DNA from: PALSA-610 sp038239145
GTDB taxonomy: Bacteria; Actinomycetota; Acidimicrobiia; IMCC26256; PALSA-610
Length of the DNA stretch: 64,000 nucleotides
Assembly: GCA_038239145.1 (NCBI GenBank)
Contig: JBBSFB010000013.1
Location: 17,004-81,003, forward strand
Direction of reading: 5' to 3'
Part shown: positions 8,937-17,510 of the stretch, piece after piece
How the letters are laid out: each line of letters begins with the position of its first letter
Numbering within the stretch: position 1 is the first letter of the stretch
The notes under the pieces: generated by a model
What the model saw: only the letters and a program-made list of their open reading frames with translations
What the model was told of the DNA's origin: nothing
Databases searched by the model: none
Program-made: the position numbers and the translations under genes

Positions 8937-10322
8937 ATGGACACCGTCAAGACGATCGACCCCGCTCATATCCAACTCGCTTCCGAACTGGCCGCCGACG
9001 GCGTGCGGTTCGCGGTCGGGACGTTCATCGACATCACCGGCCGGGCGAAGTCGAAGGTCGTACCGATCGACCACCTCCCCAATCTGCTCGCCGGATCCGA
9101 GCGCTACACGCCGCGGGGCATGGGTGACCTCGGTCAGATGACGCCGAACGAAGACGAGTGCGTCGCAGTACCCGATCTGGCGACGTTGCGCATCATGCCG
9201 TGGGACACGCGCTTCGTCTGGATGGCCGCGGATCTCAGCTTCGGCGGTCGCGAACCGTTCGCGCACTGCACCCGCTCGATCCTGAAGAAGCAGATCGACG
9301 AAGCGGCCGCGCTGGGTTACATGTTGAACCTCGGCGTCGAACCGGAGCTCTACGTGTTCGCGCCCGAGTCGCTCGACCGGACCGACGGGTACCTCGTGCC
9401 GATGGCGCGCAGCGCCAAGCTCAAGCCGACGCAGGCCTACGACGTGGAAGCCGAGCTCGACGCGATGCCATTCCTCGAGCCCATGTCGCGCTACCTGACC
9501 GAGTCCGGGTTCGGGCTCTTCAGCTTCGACAGCGAGGGGGGCGACGGTCAGTACGAGTTCGACTTCGAATACTCGTCCGCGCTCGACATGGCCGACAAGA
9601 TCACGTTCTTCCGGTTGATGGTCAAGCAGGCGGCCAAGGAAGCCGGTCTCATCGCGACGTTCATGCCCAAGCCGTACACGACCGGCTGGGGTTCCGGGCA
9701 CCACTTCAACATGAGCATCGCGGAGCTGGGCACGGAGGCGAACCTGTTCCGCGACGCCGACGACGCGCGGGGCAAGGGCTGGAGCAAGCTCGCGTACTCC
9801 TTCGTCGCCGGCATCATGCGCCACGCGGCCGCGATCGCGGCGATCGCAACGCCGACGGTCAACTCCTACAAGCGACTCCAGCCCCGCCTCGCCGACGGCA
9901 CCGTGTCGTGGGCACCGGTGTTCGCCGCCTACGGCGATAACAACCGCTCGTGCATGCTGCGCCTCCCGCGCAACCGTCCCGCGGTCGAAAATCGCGCCGT
10001 CGACTCCGCCGCGAACACCTACCTCGCGACTGCGTTCATGCTCGCAGCCGGCTTGGAAGGGATCCGCGAAGGGCTCGATCCGGGTGAGCCGATCGAAGAC
10101 ATCACGTACGACTGGAACCGCGCCACCTCTACCACGACGTCGCCGCGCCTGCCCCGCAACCTCTTGGAAGCGATCGACGCGTTCGACGCGGATCCGCTGA
10201 CACACGCGGTGTTCCCGAGCCAGTTCGTCACCGCCTACAGCGGGATGAAGCGGGCGGAGTGGGACGAGTACCACGCGCAGGTGACCGACTGGGAGCGCGA
10301 GCGCTACCTGCTCGCCTTTTGA
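8937..10322 (+). CDS. GlnT-type (type III-like) glutamine synthetase / gamma-glutamylamide synthetase
   Basis: 461 aa ATP-dependent glutamate-amine ligase. Catalytic-domain landmarks of the glutamine synthetase fold are seen: GVEPELYVF (metal Glu), DGQYEFDFEY (metal Glu), GSGHHFNMSI (metal His), then NSYKRLQP and an Arg-rich RLPRNRPAVENR stretch. Overall it resembles the GlnT/gamma-glutamylmethylamide synthetase group rather than housekeeping GlnA: the N-terminal FIDITGRAKSKVVP motif is typical of that group. An AGGAG/CAGG leader precedes ATG 8937. The next gene, a gamma-glutamyl hydrolase homologue, overlaps by 1 nt. The amine accepted (ammonia, methylamine or other) is unknown. Confidence 0.85.
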   Translation: MDTVKTIDPAHIQLASELAADGVRFAVGTFIDITGRAKSKVVPIDHLPNLLAGSERYTPRGMGDLGQMTPNEDECVAVPDLATLRIMPWDTRFVWMAADLSFGGREPFAHCTRSILKKQIDEAAALGYMLNLGVEPELYVFAPESLDRTDGYLVPMARSAKLKPTQAYDVEAELDAMPFLEPMSRYLTESGFGLFSFDSEGGDGQYEFDFEYSSALDMADKITFFRLMVKQAAKEAGLIATFMPKPYTTGWGSGHHFNMSIAELGTEANLFRDADDARGKGWSKLAYSFVAGIMRHAAAIAAIATPTVNSYKRLQPRLADGTVSWAPVFAAYGDNNRSCMLRLPRNRPAVENRAVDSAANTYLATAFMLAAGLEGIREGLDPGEPIEDITYDWNRATSTTTSPRLPRNLLEAIDAFDADPLTHAVFPSQFVTAYSGMKRAEWDEYHAQVTDWERERYLLAF

Positions 10323-11029
10323 TGGCGTCGACGATCCACACGAGTGCGCCGTTGATCGCGGTGATCATCGGGCGGGAGCCGGTGCATCGCTACTCGGTGC
10401 ACCGCGGCTACGTCGAGGCAGTCGCGCTTGCGGGCGGGTTCCCCGTCGTGCTGCCCGCGCTCGCGGTCGACGGCGCCCGTGACCGCATGATCGAGATCGT
10501 CTCCCAGGCCGACGGACTGCTCCTCACCGGCGGGGGCGATGTCGACCCGGCCGGTTACGCCGAAGCGGCGGCACCCGAGGTCTACGACCTCGATCCCGTG
10601 CGCGACGCGCTCGAGATCTCCGCCTTCTACGCCGCGTGCGCGGCCGGCGTGCGCGTGCTGGGCATCTGCCGGGGCATCCAGATCATGACGGTCGCGTCGG
10701 GCGGCTCGTTGCATCAGCACCTCCCGACCGCCGGCTTCGAACACCACTGGGCGGAAGACCTCCAGTACGAACCGGTGCACGAGGTCGTCGCGGAGCCCGG
10801 CAGCGCGGCCGAGCGGGCGCTTGCGGGTTCGGTCAAGGTCAACTCGATCCATCACCAAGCGGTGCGCGATCCCGGGGCGGGCCTGCACCCGACCGCGTGG
10901 AGCGACGACGGCGTCATCGAAGCGGTCGAGGCCGACGACGTTCTCGGCATCCAATGGCATCCGGAGCGGCTCCTCGACGGCGACGCGCGCCACCTCGCAC
11001 CGTTCCGATGGCTCCTGGAGGCATCGTGA
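10322..11029 (+). CDS. Gamma-glutamyl-gamma-aminobutyrate hydrolase-like class I amidotransferase (PuuD-like)
   Basis: 235 aa stand-alone class I glutamine-amidotransferase fold of the PuuD/peptidase C26 family, which removes the gamma-glutamyl group from amides. The nucleophile elbow GICRGIQIM (Cys) and the GIQWHPERL His/Glu pair are present, as is LTGGGDVDPA near the N-terminus. The TGATG junction with the glutamine synthetase gene shows translational coupling, so the pair probably attaches and later removes glutamate on the same substrate. It overlaps the SDR gene by GTGA. Confidence 0.88.
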   Translation: MASTIHTSAPLIAVIIGREPVHRYSVHRGYVEAVALAGGFPVVLPALAVDGARDRMIEIVSQADGLLLTGGGDVDPAGYAEAAAPEVYDLDPVRDALEISAFYAACAAGVRVLGICRGIQIMTVASGGSLHQHLPTAGFEHHWAEDLQYEPVHEVVAEPGSAAERALAGSVKVNSIHHQAVRDPGAGLHPTAWSDDGVIEAVEADDVLGIQWHPERLLDGDARHLAPFRWLLEAS

Positions 11030-11814
11030 GCGAACCCGCCGTCACCGAACATTCGGCGGTAGTCACCGGCGCGAGCAAGGGAATCGGTCGCGCCATCGCG
11101 ATCGCCCTCGCCCGCGACGGTTGGAACGTCGTCGTCAACTTCTCGTCGAACGAAGGCGCGGCGAAGGAGACAGCCGACGCCGTCACCGACGCCGGCGCCC
11201 GAGCCGTCATCGTCGGTGGCGATGTCACCGACATCGGCACGTCGGGGCGTCTCGCCGACGCCGCCGCCGACCTCGGCACCCTCGAGGCGTGGGTGAACAA
11301 CGCCGGTATCTCCGTGCTCGCGCCCATCGTCGACACGAGCGCCGCCGACATGGAACGCATGCTCGCGGTGAACTACATGGGCACCTTCCACGGCGTGCAG
11401 GCGGCGGCGCGCACGATGATCGCGGCGGGGACGCACGGCCGGATCGTGAACGTCGCGTCCGAGGCGGCGGTGCAGACGTTTCGGTATCTCGGCGCGTACG
11501 CAGCGAGCAAGTTCGCGGTCGTCGGGCTCACGCAGGCCGCCGCGCTCGAGCTCGGACCGCACGGCATCAGCGTGAACGCGGTCGGCCCGGGAACGACCGA
11601 GACCGACATGGTGATGGCGGAGCGGCGCAGCGAGGTGTCGATCACCGGCGATCCCTCCGACGACGTGCGCGCCGCATATCTCGCCAACATCCCGCTCGGT
11701 CGGTTCTGCGTGCCCGACGACACGGGCGCGCTCGTCGCCTGGCTCGTGAGCCCGGGCGCGGCGTACATCACCGGCCAGATCATCTGCAACAACGGCGGCT
11801 CGGTCCTGCATTGA
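11026..11814 (+). CDS. Short-chain dehydrogenase/reductase
   Basis: 262 aa NAD(P)-dependent oxidoreductase of the classical SDR family. It has TGASKGIG (cofactor glycine motif) at about residues 14-21, NNAG, a catalytic Ser in NVASEAA, YAASK (catalytic Tyr/Lys), and a VNAVGPGTTETDM loop. The GTG at 11026 has a GGAGG leader and overlaps the PuuD-like stop. It probably oxidises an intermediate of the same pathway, but the substrate is not predictable. Confidence 0.9.
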   Translation: MSEPAVTEHSAVVTGASKGIGRAIAIALARDGWNVVVNFSSNEGAAKETADAVTDAGARAVIVGGDVTDIGTSGRLADAAADLGTLEAWVNNAGISVLAPIVDTSAADMERMLAVNYMGTFHGVQAAARTMIAAGTHGRIVNVASEAAVQTFRYLGAYAASKFAVVGLTQAAALELGPHGISVNAVGPGTTETDMVMAERRSEVSITGDPSDDVRAAYLANIPLGRFCVPDDTGALVAWLVSPGAAYITGQIICNNGGSVLH

Positions 11815-11876
11815 GCACCCACCGAGCGCCCCGTCCACCGCGACCCCCTCGACGACATCCACACACAGGAGACCTC

Positions 11877-13481
11877 GTGAATCCCTTCCGTTCCCGACTA
11901 CTCATCGCCGGCCTCGCCGGTGCGATCGCGCTCGCGGCGTGCGGCGGCTCGAGCTCGAAATCCTCGGAAAGTGGCGGCGGTGGTGGCACCGGTTCGACGC
12001 TGCCGGTCGGCTCGCGCGTACTGAAGCTCGCCTTCAACGCGAACATGCAAGTTCCCGACCCGGACATTTTCTACGAGGTCGAGGGCAACGAGGTCGTTAC
12101 CTCGGTATACGAGGGGCTGATCGCGTACAAGCCCAACGCGTCCACTTTCGAACCCGCGCTCGCCGACAGTTGGACCGTCTCGCCCGACGGCAAGACGTAC
12201 ACGTTCAAGCTCCACCCCGGCGTGAAGTTCCACGACGGGACGGCGGAGACCGCGACGACGTGGCAGGCCGACTTCAAGCGCCGCACCGACGTCAACAGCG
12301 CGCCGGCGTACATGCTCGCCGACGTCGCTTCGACGGCAGCGCCCGACCTGCTCACGTTCGTGGTCACGCTGAAAAACCCTGTCAGCCCGTTCCTCGACTA
12401 CCTCGCGGCGCCGTACGGACCGAAGGCGGTCAGCCCGACCGTACTCACTGCGCACGCAGGTAAGGACTTCGCTCAGAACTGGCTGAAGGACCACGACGCG
12501 GGAACGGGTCCGTACACGATCTCCAGCTTCAAGACCGACGTCGGCTACGAGCTGACCCGCTTCGACGGGTACTGGGGCTCACCGAAGCCATACTTCGAGA
12601 AGGTCGACATCTCGATCATCCCGAGCGTCACCCAACAGGAGCTGAAGCTCGAGAGCGGCGACCTCGACATGATGACGCACGGTCTCCCGGTCGCCGAAGC
12701 CGAGTCGTTCCGGACCAAGCCCGGCTTCCAGGTGCAGCAGTTCCCGGTGTTGTTGAAGACGGTGCTCGCGACGAACCCGCACAAGGGGCCGTTCAAGAAC
12801 CGTGACCTCGCCAAGGCGTTGCGGACGTTCTTCGACAAAGCGGCGATCACCAAGGAGATCTACCAAACCCAAGCTGCGGTCTCGACGCAGATGTACCCGG
12901 TCGACAACCTTCCACTCGACCTGGCCAAGGACACCGATACGTACGACACATCGACACTGACGAACCTGGCCAAGACGTTGCCGGCGTCGGACAAGAGCAT
13001 CGACTTCGCGTACTCGCAGGACGAAGGCGGCACGCTGCCCCGGCTCGCCGAAGTGCTCGCGGCGAAGCTGCAGGCGGCCGGCTTCAGCGTGAAGGTGCGC
13101 GGTATGCCGATCGCCGAGGTGTTCGATCTCCCGAACCACCCCGACACGGCTCCCGATCTCCTGTTGTGGACGTTCAACCCCGACGCGGCCCACCCCGACA
13201 CGTGGGTGCGGATCTTCATGAACTCCCAAGGCGCGATCAACTACCTCAAGTGCTCGGACCCGACCGCCGACGCCGACATGGACAAGGGTCTGCGTTCGCT
13301 CACGAAGGCCGACGTGGACAAGTACTACGGCGAAGCGGGTGACGCACTGGCAGCGTCGGGCTGCTTCATCACCATCGCCGACAACAACGAGATCGTGGTG
13401 GCCCGAACTGGCCTGACCGGTTTCGTGCACCAGTTGCCGACGGCCTACACGATCCGACTCAAGGATCTGAAGGAAGGATGA
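11877..13481 (+). CDS. ABC transporter substrate-binding lipoprotein, family 5 (oligopeptide/dipeptide type)
   Basis: 534 aa extracellular solute-binding protein of the DppA/OppA type. The N-terminus is a lipoprotein signal: basic start, hydrophobic stretch, and lipobox LAAC with Cys at about 22, followed by a Ser/Gly-rich linker. Family-5 landmarks are VVTSVYEGLIAYKP, LADSWTVSPDGKTYTFKLHPGVKFHDG and YDPAD-like C-terminal regions. The GTG at 11877 has a CAGGAGA ribosome site. The stop overlaps the ATPase start (ATGA). The ligand is probably a peptide, opine or small amide feeding the neighbouring enzymes. Confidence 0.92.
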   Translation: MNPFRSRLLIAGLAGAIALAACGGSSSKSSESGGGGGTGSTLPVGSRVLKLAFNANMQVPDPDIFYEVEGNEVVTSVYEGLIAYKPNASTFEPALADSWTVSPDGKTYTFKLHPGVKFHDGTAETATTWQADFKRRTDVNSAPAYMLADVASTAAPDLLTFVVTLKNPVSPFLDYLAAPYGPKAVSPTVLTAHAGKDFAQNWLKDHDAGTGPYTISSFKTDVGYELTRFDGYWGSPKPYFEKVDISIIPSVTQQELKLESGDLDMMTHGLPVAEAESFRTKPGFQVQQFPVLLKTVLATNPHKGPFKNRDLAKALRTFFDKAAITKEIYQTQAAVSTQMYPVDNLPLDLAKDTDTYDTSTLTNLAKTLPASDKSIDFAYSQDEGGTLPRLAEVLAAKLQAAGFSVKVRGMPIAEVFDLPNHPDTAPDLLLWTFNPDAAHPDTWVRIFMNSQGAINYLKCSDPTADADMDKGLRSLTKADVDKYYGEAGDALAASGCFITIADNNEIVVARTGLTGFVHQLPTAYTIRLKDLKEG

Positions 13482-15532
13482 GCGTGGTCGCCGCCGGCGC
13501 GGACGGATCCGCCGACCTCGAGATCGCGCGTGAGACCGAGGCCGTCGTCTCGGTGCGTGATCTCGAGGTGATGTTCCGGCGTGGGGGACGCGACCTCCAC
13601 GCCGTGCGCGGCGTGTCGTTCGACGTCGTGCCGGGCGAGATCGTCGGCATCGTCGGCGAGTCCGGCAGCGGCAAGAGCGTGTTGGGCCTGAGCCTGCTCG
13701 GGCTGTTACCCCGCGACCCTGCCCCCCAGGTCAGCGGGAGTGCGCTCGTCTGCGGCGTCGACATGGTGTCGGCGTCCGCAGAGGAGCGCAGGCTCGTACG
13801 GAAGGCGCACCTCGGCGCCGTCTTCCAGGATCCGATGACTTCACTGAACCCGACGATGCGGGTCGGCACACAGGTGGTGGAGGCGGCGGGTTCGAAGGCC
13901 GAGGCCCTCCGCCTGCTCGACGCGGTCGGGATCCCCGAGCCCGCTCGTCGTTACACGCAGTATCCGCACGAGCTCTCGGGCGGACTCCGCCAGCGCGTGA
14001 TGATCGCGCTCGCGATCGCGGGCAACCCGAAGCTCGTCATCGCCGACGAGCCGACGACGGCGCTCGACGTCACCGTGCAGGCGCAGATTCTCGCGCTGTT
14101 GCGCGAGCTCGCCAACGAGTTGCATTGCGCGTTCGTGTTCGTCACCCACGACCTCGGGGTCGCATCCCAGCTCGCCGACCACATCGCCGTGATGTACGGC
14201 GGACGGCTCGCCGAGTACGGAGCCTCGGAGTCGGTGTTACTGCGCCCCGCCCATCCGTACACGGTCGGACTCCTCGAATCGCGTTTGACGCTCCGCACCG
14301 ATCGTGAGCACCAGCTGCCGACGCTGCCCGGCGAGCCGCCCGATCCCCGGGCCCACACGCCCGGCTGTGCGTTCGCGCCGCGGTGCGCGTTGGCGGAGGA
14401 TCGCTGCGTCGAAGCCGTGCCCGCGCTGCGGCCCGCGGGCACACACGACGGCATCGCCGCGTGCGTCCGGCTCGGCGAACGAAACCGGCTCGCGATGACC
14501 GCGGCCGCCCCCGACTGGCCCCGCCAGGAGACGACGCTCGCCGACTACGGGAGCCCGGCCGACAGCGCGCTCATCGTCAAGGGCGTCACCAAGTCGTTCA
14601 CCCTGCGCGGCGGTCGCCGCCGGCGCAAGCTCCAGGCCTTGCGTGGCATCGACCTCGAAGTGGTCAGGGGCGGCTCGGTCGCGCTCGTCGGCGAGTCGGG
14701 CTGCGGGAAATCGACGCTGCTTCGCGTCGTCGCGGGATTGCTGCCGCACGACCAAGGCGGCGTGACCGTGGGCGAGGGGACGCGGCCCCAGATCGTCTTC
14801 CAGGACGCCGGCGCGTCGCTCACACCGTGGATGACCATCGGTGAGCTCGTCGGCGAGCGGTTGCACGACCAACCACTCGGGCGCAACGCGCGCCGGGCCC
14901 GGGTCGACGAAGCGCTGACCCTCGTCGGGTTGCCGACCGAAGTGGCCAAGGCCAAGCCCGCACAACTGTCCGGCGGCCAGCGCCAACGGGCGGCCATTGC
15001 CCGTGCCGTCATCGTGCCGCCCTCATTGCTCTTGTGCGACGAGCCGACGAGCGCGCTCGACGTGTCGCTCGCCGCGACCGCGCTGAACCTGATCGGCCGC
15101 TTGCGGCGCGAGCTCGGCATGTCGGTGCTCTTCGTGACCCACGACCTGTCCGCGGCTCGAGTCGTCGCGGACCGCATCGCGGTGATGTACCTCGGGCGCA
15201 TCGTGGAATTCGGGCCCGCCGAAGAAGTCTGCGCGGCACCGGTGCATCCGTACACGCGCAGCCTCCTGGCGTCGGTTCCCGGACCCGACGCGACCCACGT
15301 GCCGCTGGAAGGCGACCCCGCGAGCCCGATCGACCCGCCGCCCGGGTGCTCGTTCCACCCCCGCTGCCCCGTCGCGTTCGACGACTGCTCGGCCATCTTC
15401 CCGGAACCGGTCCGGCTCGGCGGCGACGGCCGCACGATCTCGTGCCTGCGTATCCACGATGGCGACTCGAACGAGATCGCCATCGACCTCACTGCGATCC
15501 CGCAGCGCGAGAACCGAAGGGCAGTCGGCTGA
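13478..15532 (+). CDS. Fused double ABC ATPase of peptide-type importer (DppD-DppF fusion)
   Basis: 684 aa cytoplasmic ATPase with two complete nucleotide-binding domains in one chain. Domain 1: GESGSGKS Walker A, LSGGLRQR signature, LVIADEPTTALD Walker B, and an oligopeptide-transporter C-terminal cysteine motif CAFAPRCALAEDRC. Domain 2: GESGCGKS, LSGGQRQR, LLLCDEPTSALD and CSFHPRCPVAFDDC. In most systems these are separate DppD and DppF proteins. Coupled to the binding protein upstream (ATGA) and to the permease downstream (TGATG). Confidence 0.93.
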   Translation: MSVVAAGADGSADLEIARETEAVVSVRDLEVMFRRGGRDLHAVRGVSFDVVPGEIVGIVGESGSGKSVLGLSLLGLLPRDPAPQVSGSALVCGVDMVSASAEERRLVRKAHLGAVFQDPMTSLNPTMRVGTQVVEAAGSKAEALRLLDAVGIPEPARRYTQYPHELSGGLRQRVMIALAIAGNPKLVIADEPTTALDVTVQAQILALLRELANELHCAFVFVTHDLGVASQLADHIAVMYGGRLAEYGASESVLLRPAHPYTVGLLESRLTLRTDREHQLPTLPGEPPDPRAHTPGCAFAPRCALAEDRCVEAVPALRPAGTHDGIAACVRLGERNRLAMTAAAPDWPRQETTLADYGSPADSALIVKGVTKSFTLRGGRRRRKLQALRGIDLEVVRGGSVALVGESGCGKSTLLRVVAGLLPHDQGGVTVGEGTRPQIVFQDAGASLTPWMTIGELVGERLHDQPLGRNARRARVDEALTLVGLPTEVAKAKPAQLSGGQRQRAAIARAVIVPPSLLLCDEPTSALDVSLAATALNLIGRLRRELGMSVLFVTHDLSAARVVADRIAVMYLGRIVEFGPAEEVCAAPVHPYTRSLLASVPGPDATHVPLEGDPASPIDPPPGCSFHPRCPVAFDDCSAIFPEPVRLGGDGRTISCLRIHDGDSNEIAIDLTAIPQRENRRAVG

Positions 15533-16407
15533 TGGCGGTCGCAGAACCGTTCACCGTCACGCTCCCGAAGCTCCGGGGGCGGAAGCGTCCGCAGTTCGAG
15601 ATGCTGCGCCGCGTCGGCTGGCTCGATCGCGTTGCGATCGGACTGTTCGTGCTGGTGACCCTCGTCGCCATCTTCGCCAAGGTGCTCGCGCCGCATTCGG
15701 CGTCGGCGACGCCGGGCGATCCGTTTCTCGCGCCGGGCCACGGCGGCTTCCTGCTGGGCACCGACGATGTCGGTCGCGACATCTTCTCCCGCGTCCTCCT
15801 CGGTATTCAGTCGACGTGGTTGGCCGCGCTGCTCGTCATCGGCTCCGGCGTGTTGTTCGGCGGCTTCATCGGGCTCGTCGCGGGTGCGACCGGAGGCTGG
15901 GTCGACACGATCCTGATGCGGTTCACCGACACGTTCCTCGCCCTGCCCGGCCCGGTGCTCGCGATCACGATCGTCGCCGCACTCGGGCCGTCGTTGTGGC
16001 ACACGTTGATCGCGGTGATGGTCGTGTGGTGGCCGCTCTACTCGCGGATCGTCCGCGGTGAGGTCCGTGCGCTCGCCACCCGACCACACATGGAAGCCGC
16101 GCGCCTCGCGGGCGCCGGCCGCTTCCGCCTGATGTTCCGCCATCTCATGCCCGGCGCGGTGCCGTCGACGCTGGTAGCCGCCAGTCTCGACGTCAGCGCA
16201 CTCGTAATCACGCTGTCGAGCTTGTCGTTCCTCGGGCTCGGCGCACCGGCACCGGCCCCCGAACTCGGCGCGATGAGTGCCCGCGGCATCACCTATCTGT
16301 TGCAGTACTGGTGGATATCGGTGATCCCCGCGCTCGCAGTCTTCAGCGTCGCGATCATCGCGAACATCGCCGGTGACGGCGCCCGCGACCTCATCGGCGA
16401 TCGCTAA
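15532..16407 (+). CDS. ABC transporter permease, DppC type
   Basis: 291 aa inner-membrane permease. One N-terminal membrane segment follows a basic cytosolic start (WLDRVAIGLFVLVTLVAIF), then the family hallmark LGTDDVGRDIFSRVLLGI and about five further hydrophobic helices. The EAA-like cytoplasmic loop that docks the ATPase reads EAARLAGAGRFRLMFRHLMP. The TGATG junction couples it to the ATPase gene. It is the partner of the DppB-like permease that follows. Confidence 0.92.
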   Translation: MAVAEPFTVTLPKLRGRKRPQFEMLRRVGWLDRVAIGLFVLVTLVAIFAKVLAPHSASATPGDPFLAPGHGGFLLGTDDVGRDIFSRVLLGIQSTWLAALLVIGSGVLFGGFIGLVAGATGGWVDTILMRFTDTFLALPGPVLAITIVAALGPSLWHTLIAVMVVWWPLYSRIVRGEVRALATRPHMEAARLAGAGRFRLMFRHLMPGAVPSTLVAASLDVSALVITLSSLSFLGLGAPAPAPELGAMSARGITYLLQYWWISVIPALAVFSVAIIANIAGDGARDLIGDR

Positions 16408-16417
16408 GGAGCCTCGA

Positions 16418-17419
16418 ATGGACGCCTTCCGCTTCTTCGCCGGGCGCGTCGTCGGCATGATCGGCGTGCTGCTCGTGCTCGCGTTCATGGTGTTCGTCCT
16501 CCAGCGCTACACGCCGGCCGACCCGGTGCGGGTGAAGCTCGGCGCGAACGCGCAGCCTGCGCTCGTCAAGGCCGAACGCCACCGCCTCGGCTACGACAAG
16601 CCGTTACCAATGCAGTACTTCGACTATGTGAAAGGCCTCGTGCAGGGCAACCTGCAGGACTCCCTGCGCACGCGGCACCCGGTAACGACCGACCTCGCGA
16701 ACGACATCCCGGCCACGCTGGAGCTGACGATCTTCGCGATGGGCATCGCACTCGTACTCGCGCTGATCCTCGGAATCGCCTCGGCCGCGCGCGTGCGCGG
16801 CTCCGGGCTCCTGCGGCTCGTGTTGGTCGCGGGCTCGTCCGCGCCCGTCTTCCTCCTGGCGCTCCTGGGCCTGTTGCTCTTCTACCATCGCCTGCACTGG
16901 CTCCCGTCGACGGGTCAGACCAAGTTCCGCAACGCGCCAACGGGCCCGACGAAGTTCCTCCTCGTCGACAGCGTGATCCACGGCCGCTTCGACGTGTTCA
17001 AGGACGCGATCGAGCACCTCATCCTGCCCGGCTTCTGCATCGCGATCGGACCCGCGGTCTCGATCGGGCGCGTGTTGCGCAGCAGCATCGTCAGCAACCT
17101 GCGTACCGACTACGTGCGTACCGCTCGCGCCAAGGGCATGCGGGAGTCGGCCGTGCTCTGGAAGCACACCGTGCGCAACTCGCTCGGCGCCGCGCTCTCG
17201 ATGACCGGTCTGCAGGTAGGGCTGATGTTCGCGGGGGTGGTGGTCATCGAGTCGATCTTCGCCTGGCCCGGGATCGGCTTCTACACGGTGCAGGCGATCC
17301 CCGATCTCGACTTCCCCGCGATCGCCGGCGTGACGCTCTTCCTCGGCGCCGCGTACGTGATCATCAACACGGGCGTCGAGGTGTTGCAGGGGGTCGCGGA
17401 TCCCCGCCTGCGAGTCTGA
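16418..17419 (+). CDS. ABC transporter permease, DppB type
   Basis: 333 aa inner-membrane permease with the DppB N-terminal helix, the LGYDKPLPMQYFDYVKGLVQGNLQDS motif region, six predicted membrane helices and the ATPase-docking loop (RTARAKGMRESAVLWKHTVRN). An AAGGAG site lies 7 nt before ATG 16418, so this start is firm. It completes a full importer: binding protein, fused ATPase, two permeases. The last codons and stop are the first copy of a 20-bp tandem repeat. Confidence 0.92.
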   Translation: MDAFRFFAGRVVGMIGVLLVLAFMVFVLQRYTPADPVRVKLGANAQPALVKAERHRLGYDKPLPMQYFDYVKGLVQGNLQDSLRTRHPVTTDLANDIPATLELTIFAMGIALVLALILGIASAARVRGSGLLRLVLVAGSSAPVFLLALLGLLLFYHRLHWLPSTGQTKFRNAPTGPTKFLLVDSVIHGRFDVFKDAIEHLILPGFCIAIGPAVSIGRVLRSSIVSNLRTDYVRTARAKGMRESAVLWKHTVRNSLGAALSMTGLQVGLMFAGVVVIESIFAWPGIGFYTVQAIPDLDFPAIAGVTLFLGAAYVIINTGVEVLQGVADPRLRV

Positions 17420-17466
17420 TCAGGCGCCTGCGAGTCTGATCAGGCGCCTACGAGTCTGATCAGGCG
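17407..17466. repeat. Three tandem 20-bp units, each a hairpin, duplicating the end of the permease gene
   Basis: Three head-to-tail copies of CCTGCGAGTCTGATCAGGCG; the third has one change (TACG for TGCG). The first copy contains the last codons and TGA of the permease gene, so each unit also carries a stop codon. Each unit is self-complementary: CGCCTG pairs with CAGGCG around a 10-nt loop, and an inner CTGATCAG is palindromic. It may act as a series of weak transcription-termination hairpins. Confidence 0.85.
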
Positions 17467-17510
17467 CGATCTAGGGTGCCGGCGACGGTCACCCGAGGAG
17501 GCGCGCCCCC

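Noticed and set aside
12579..13430. Minus-strand frame opposite the solute-binding protein gene
   Set aside because: The plus strand encodes a complete, recognisable family-5 binding protein; the antisense frame has no motif.
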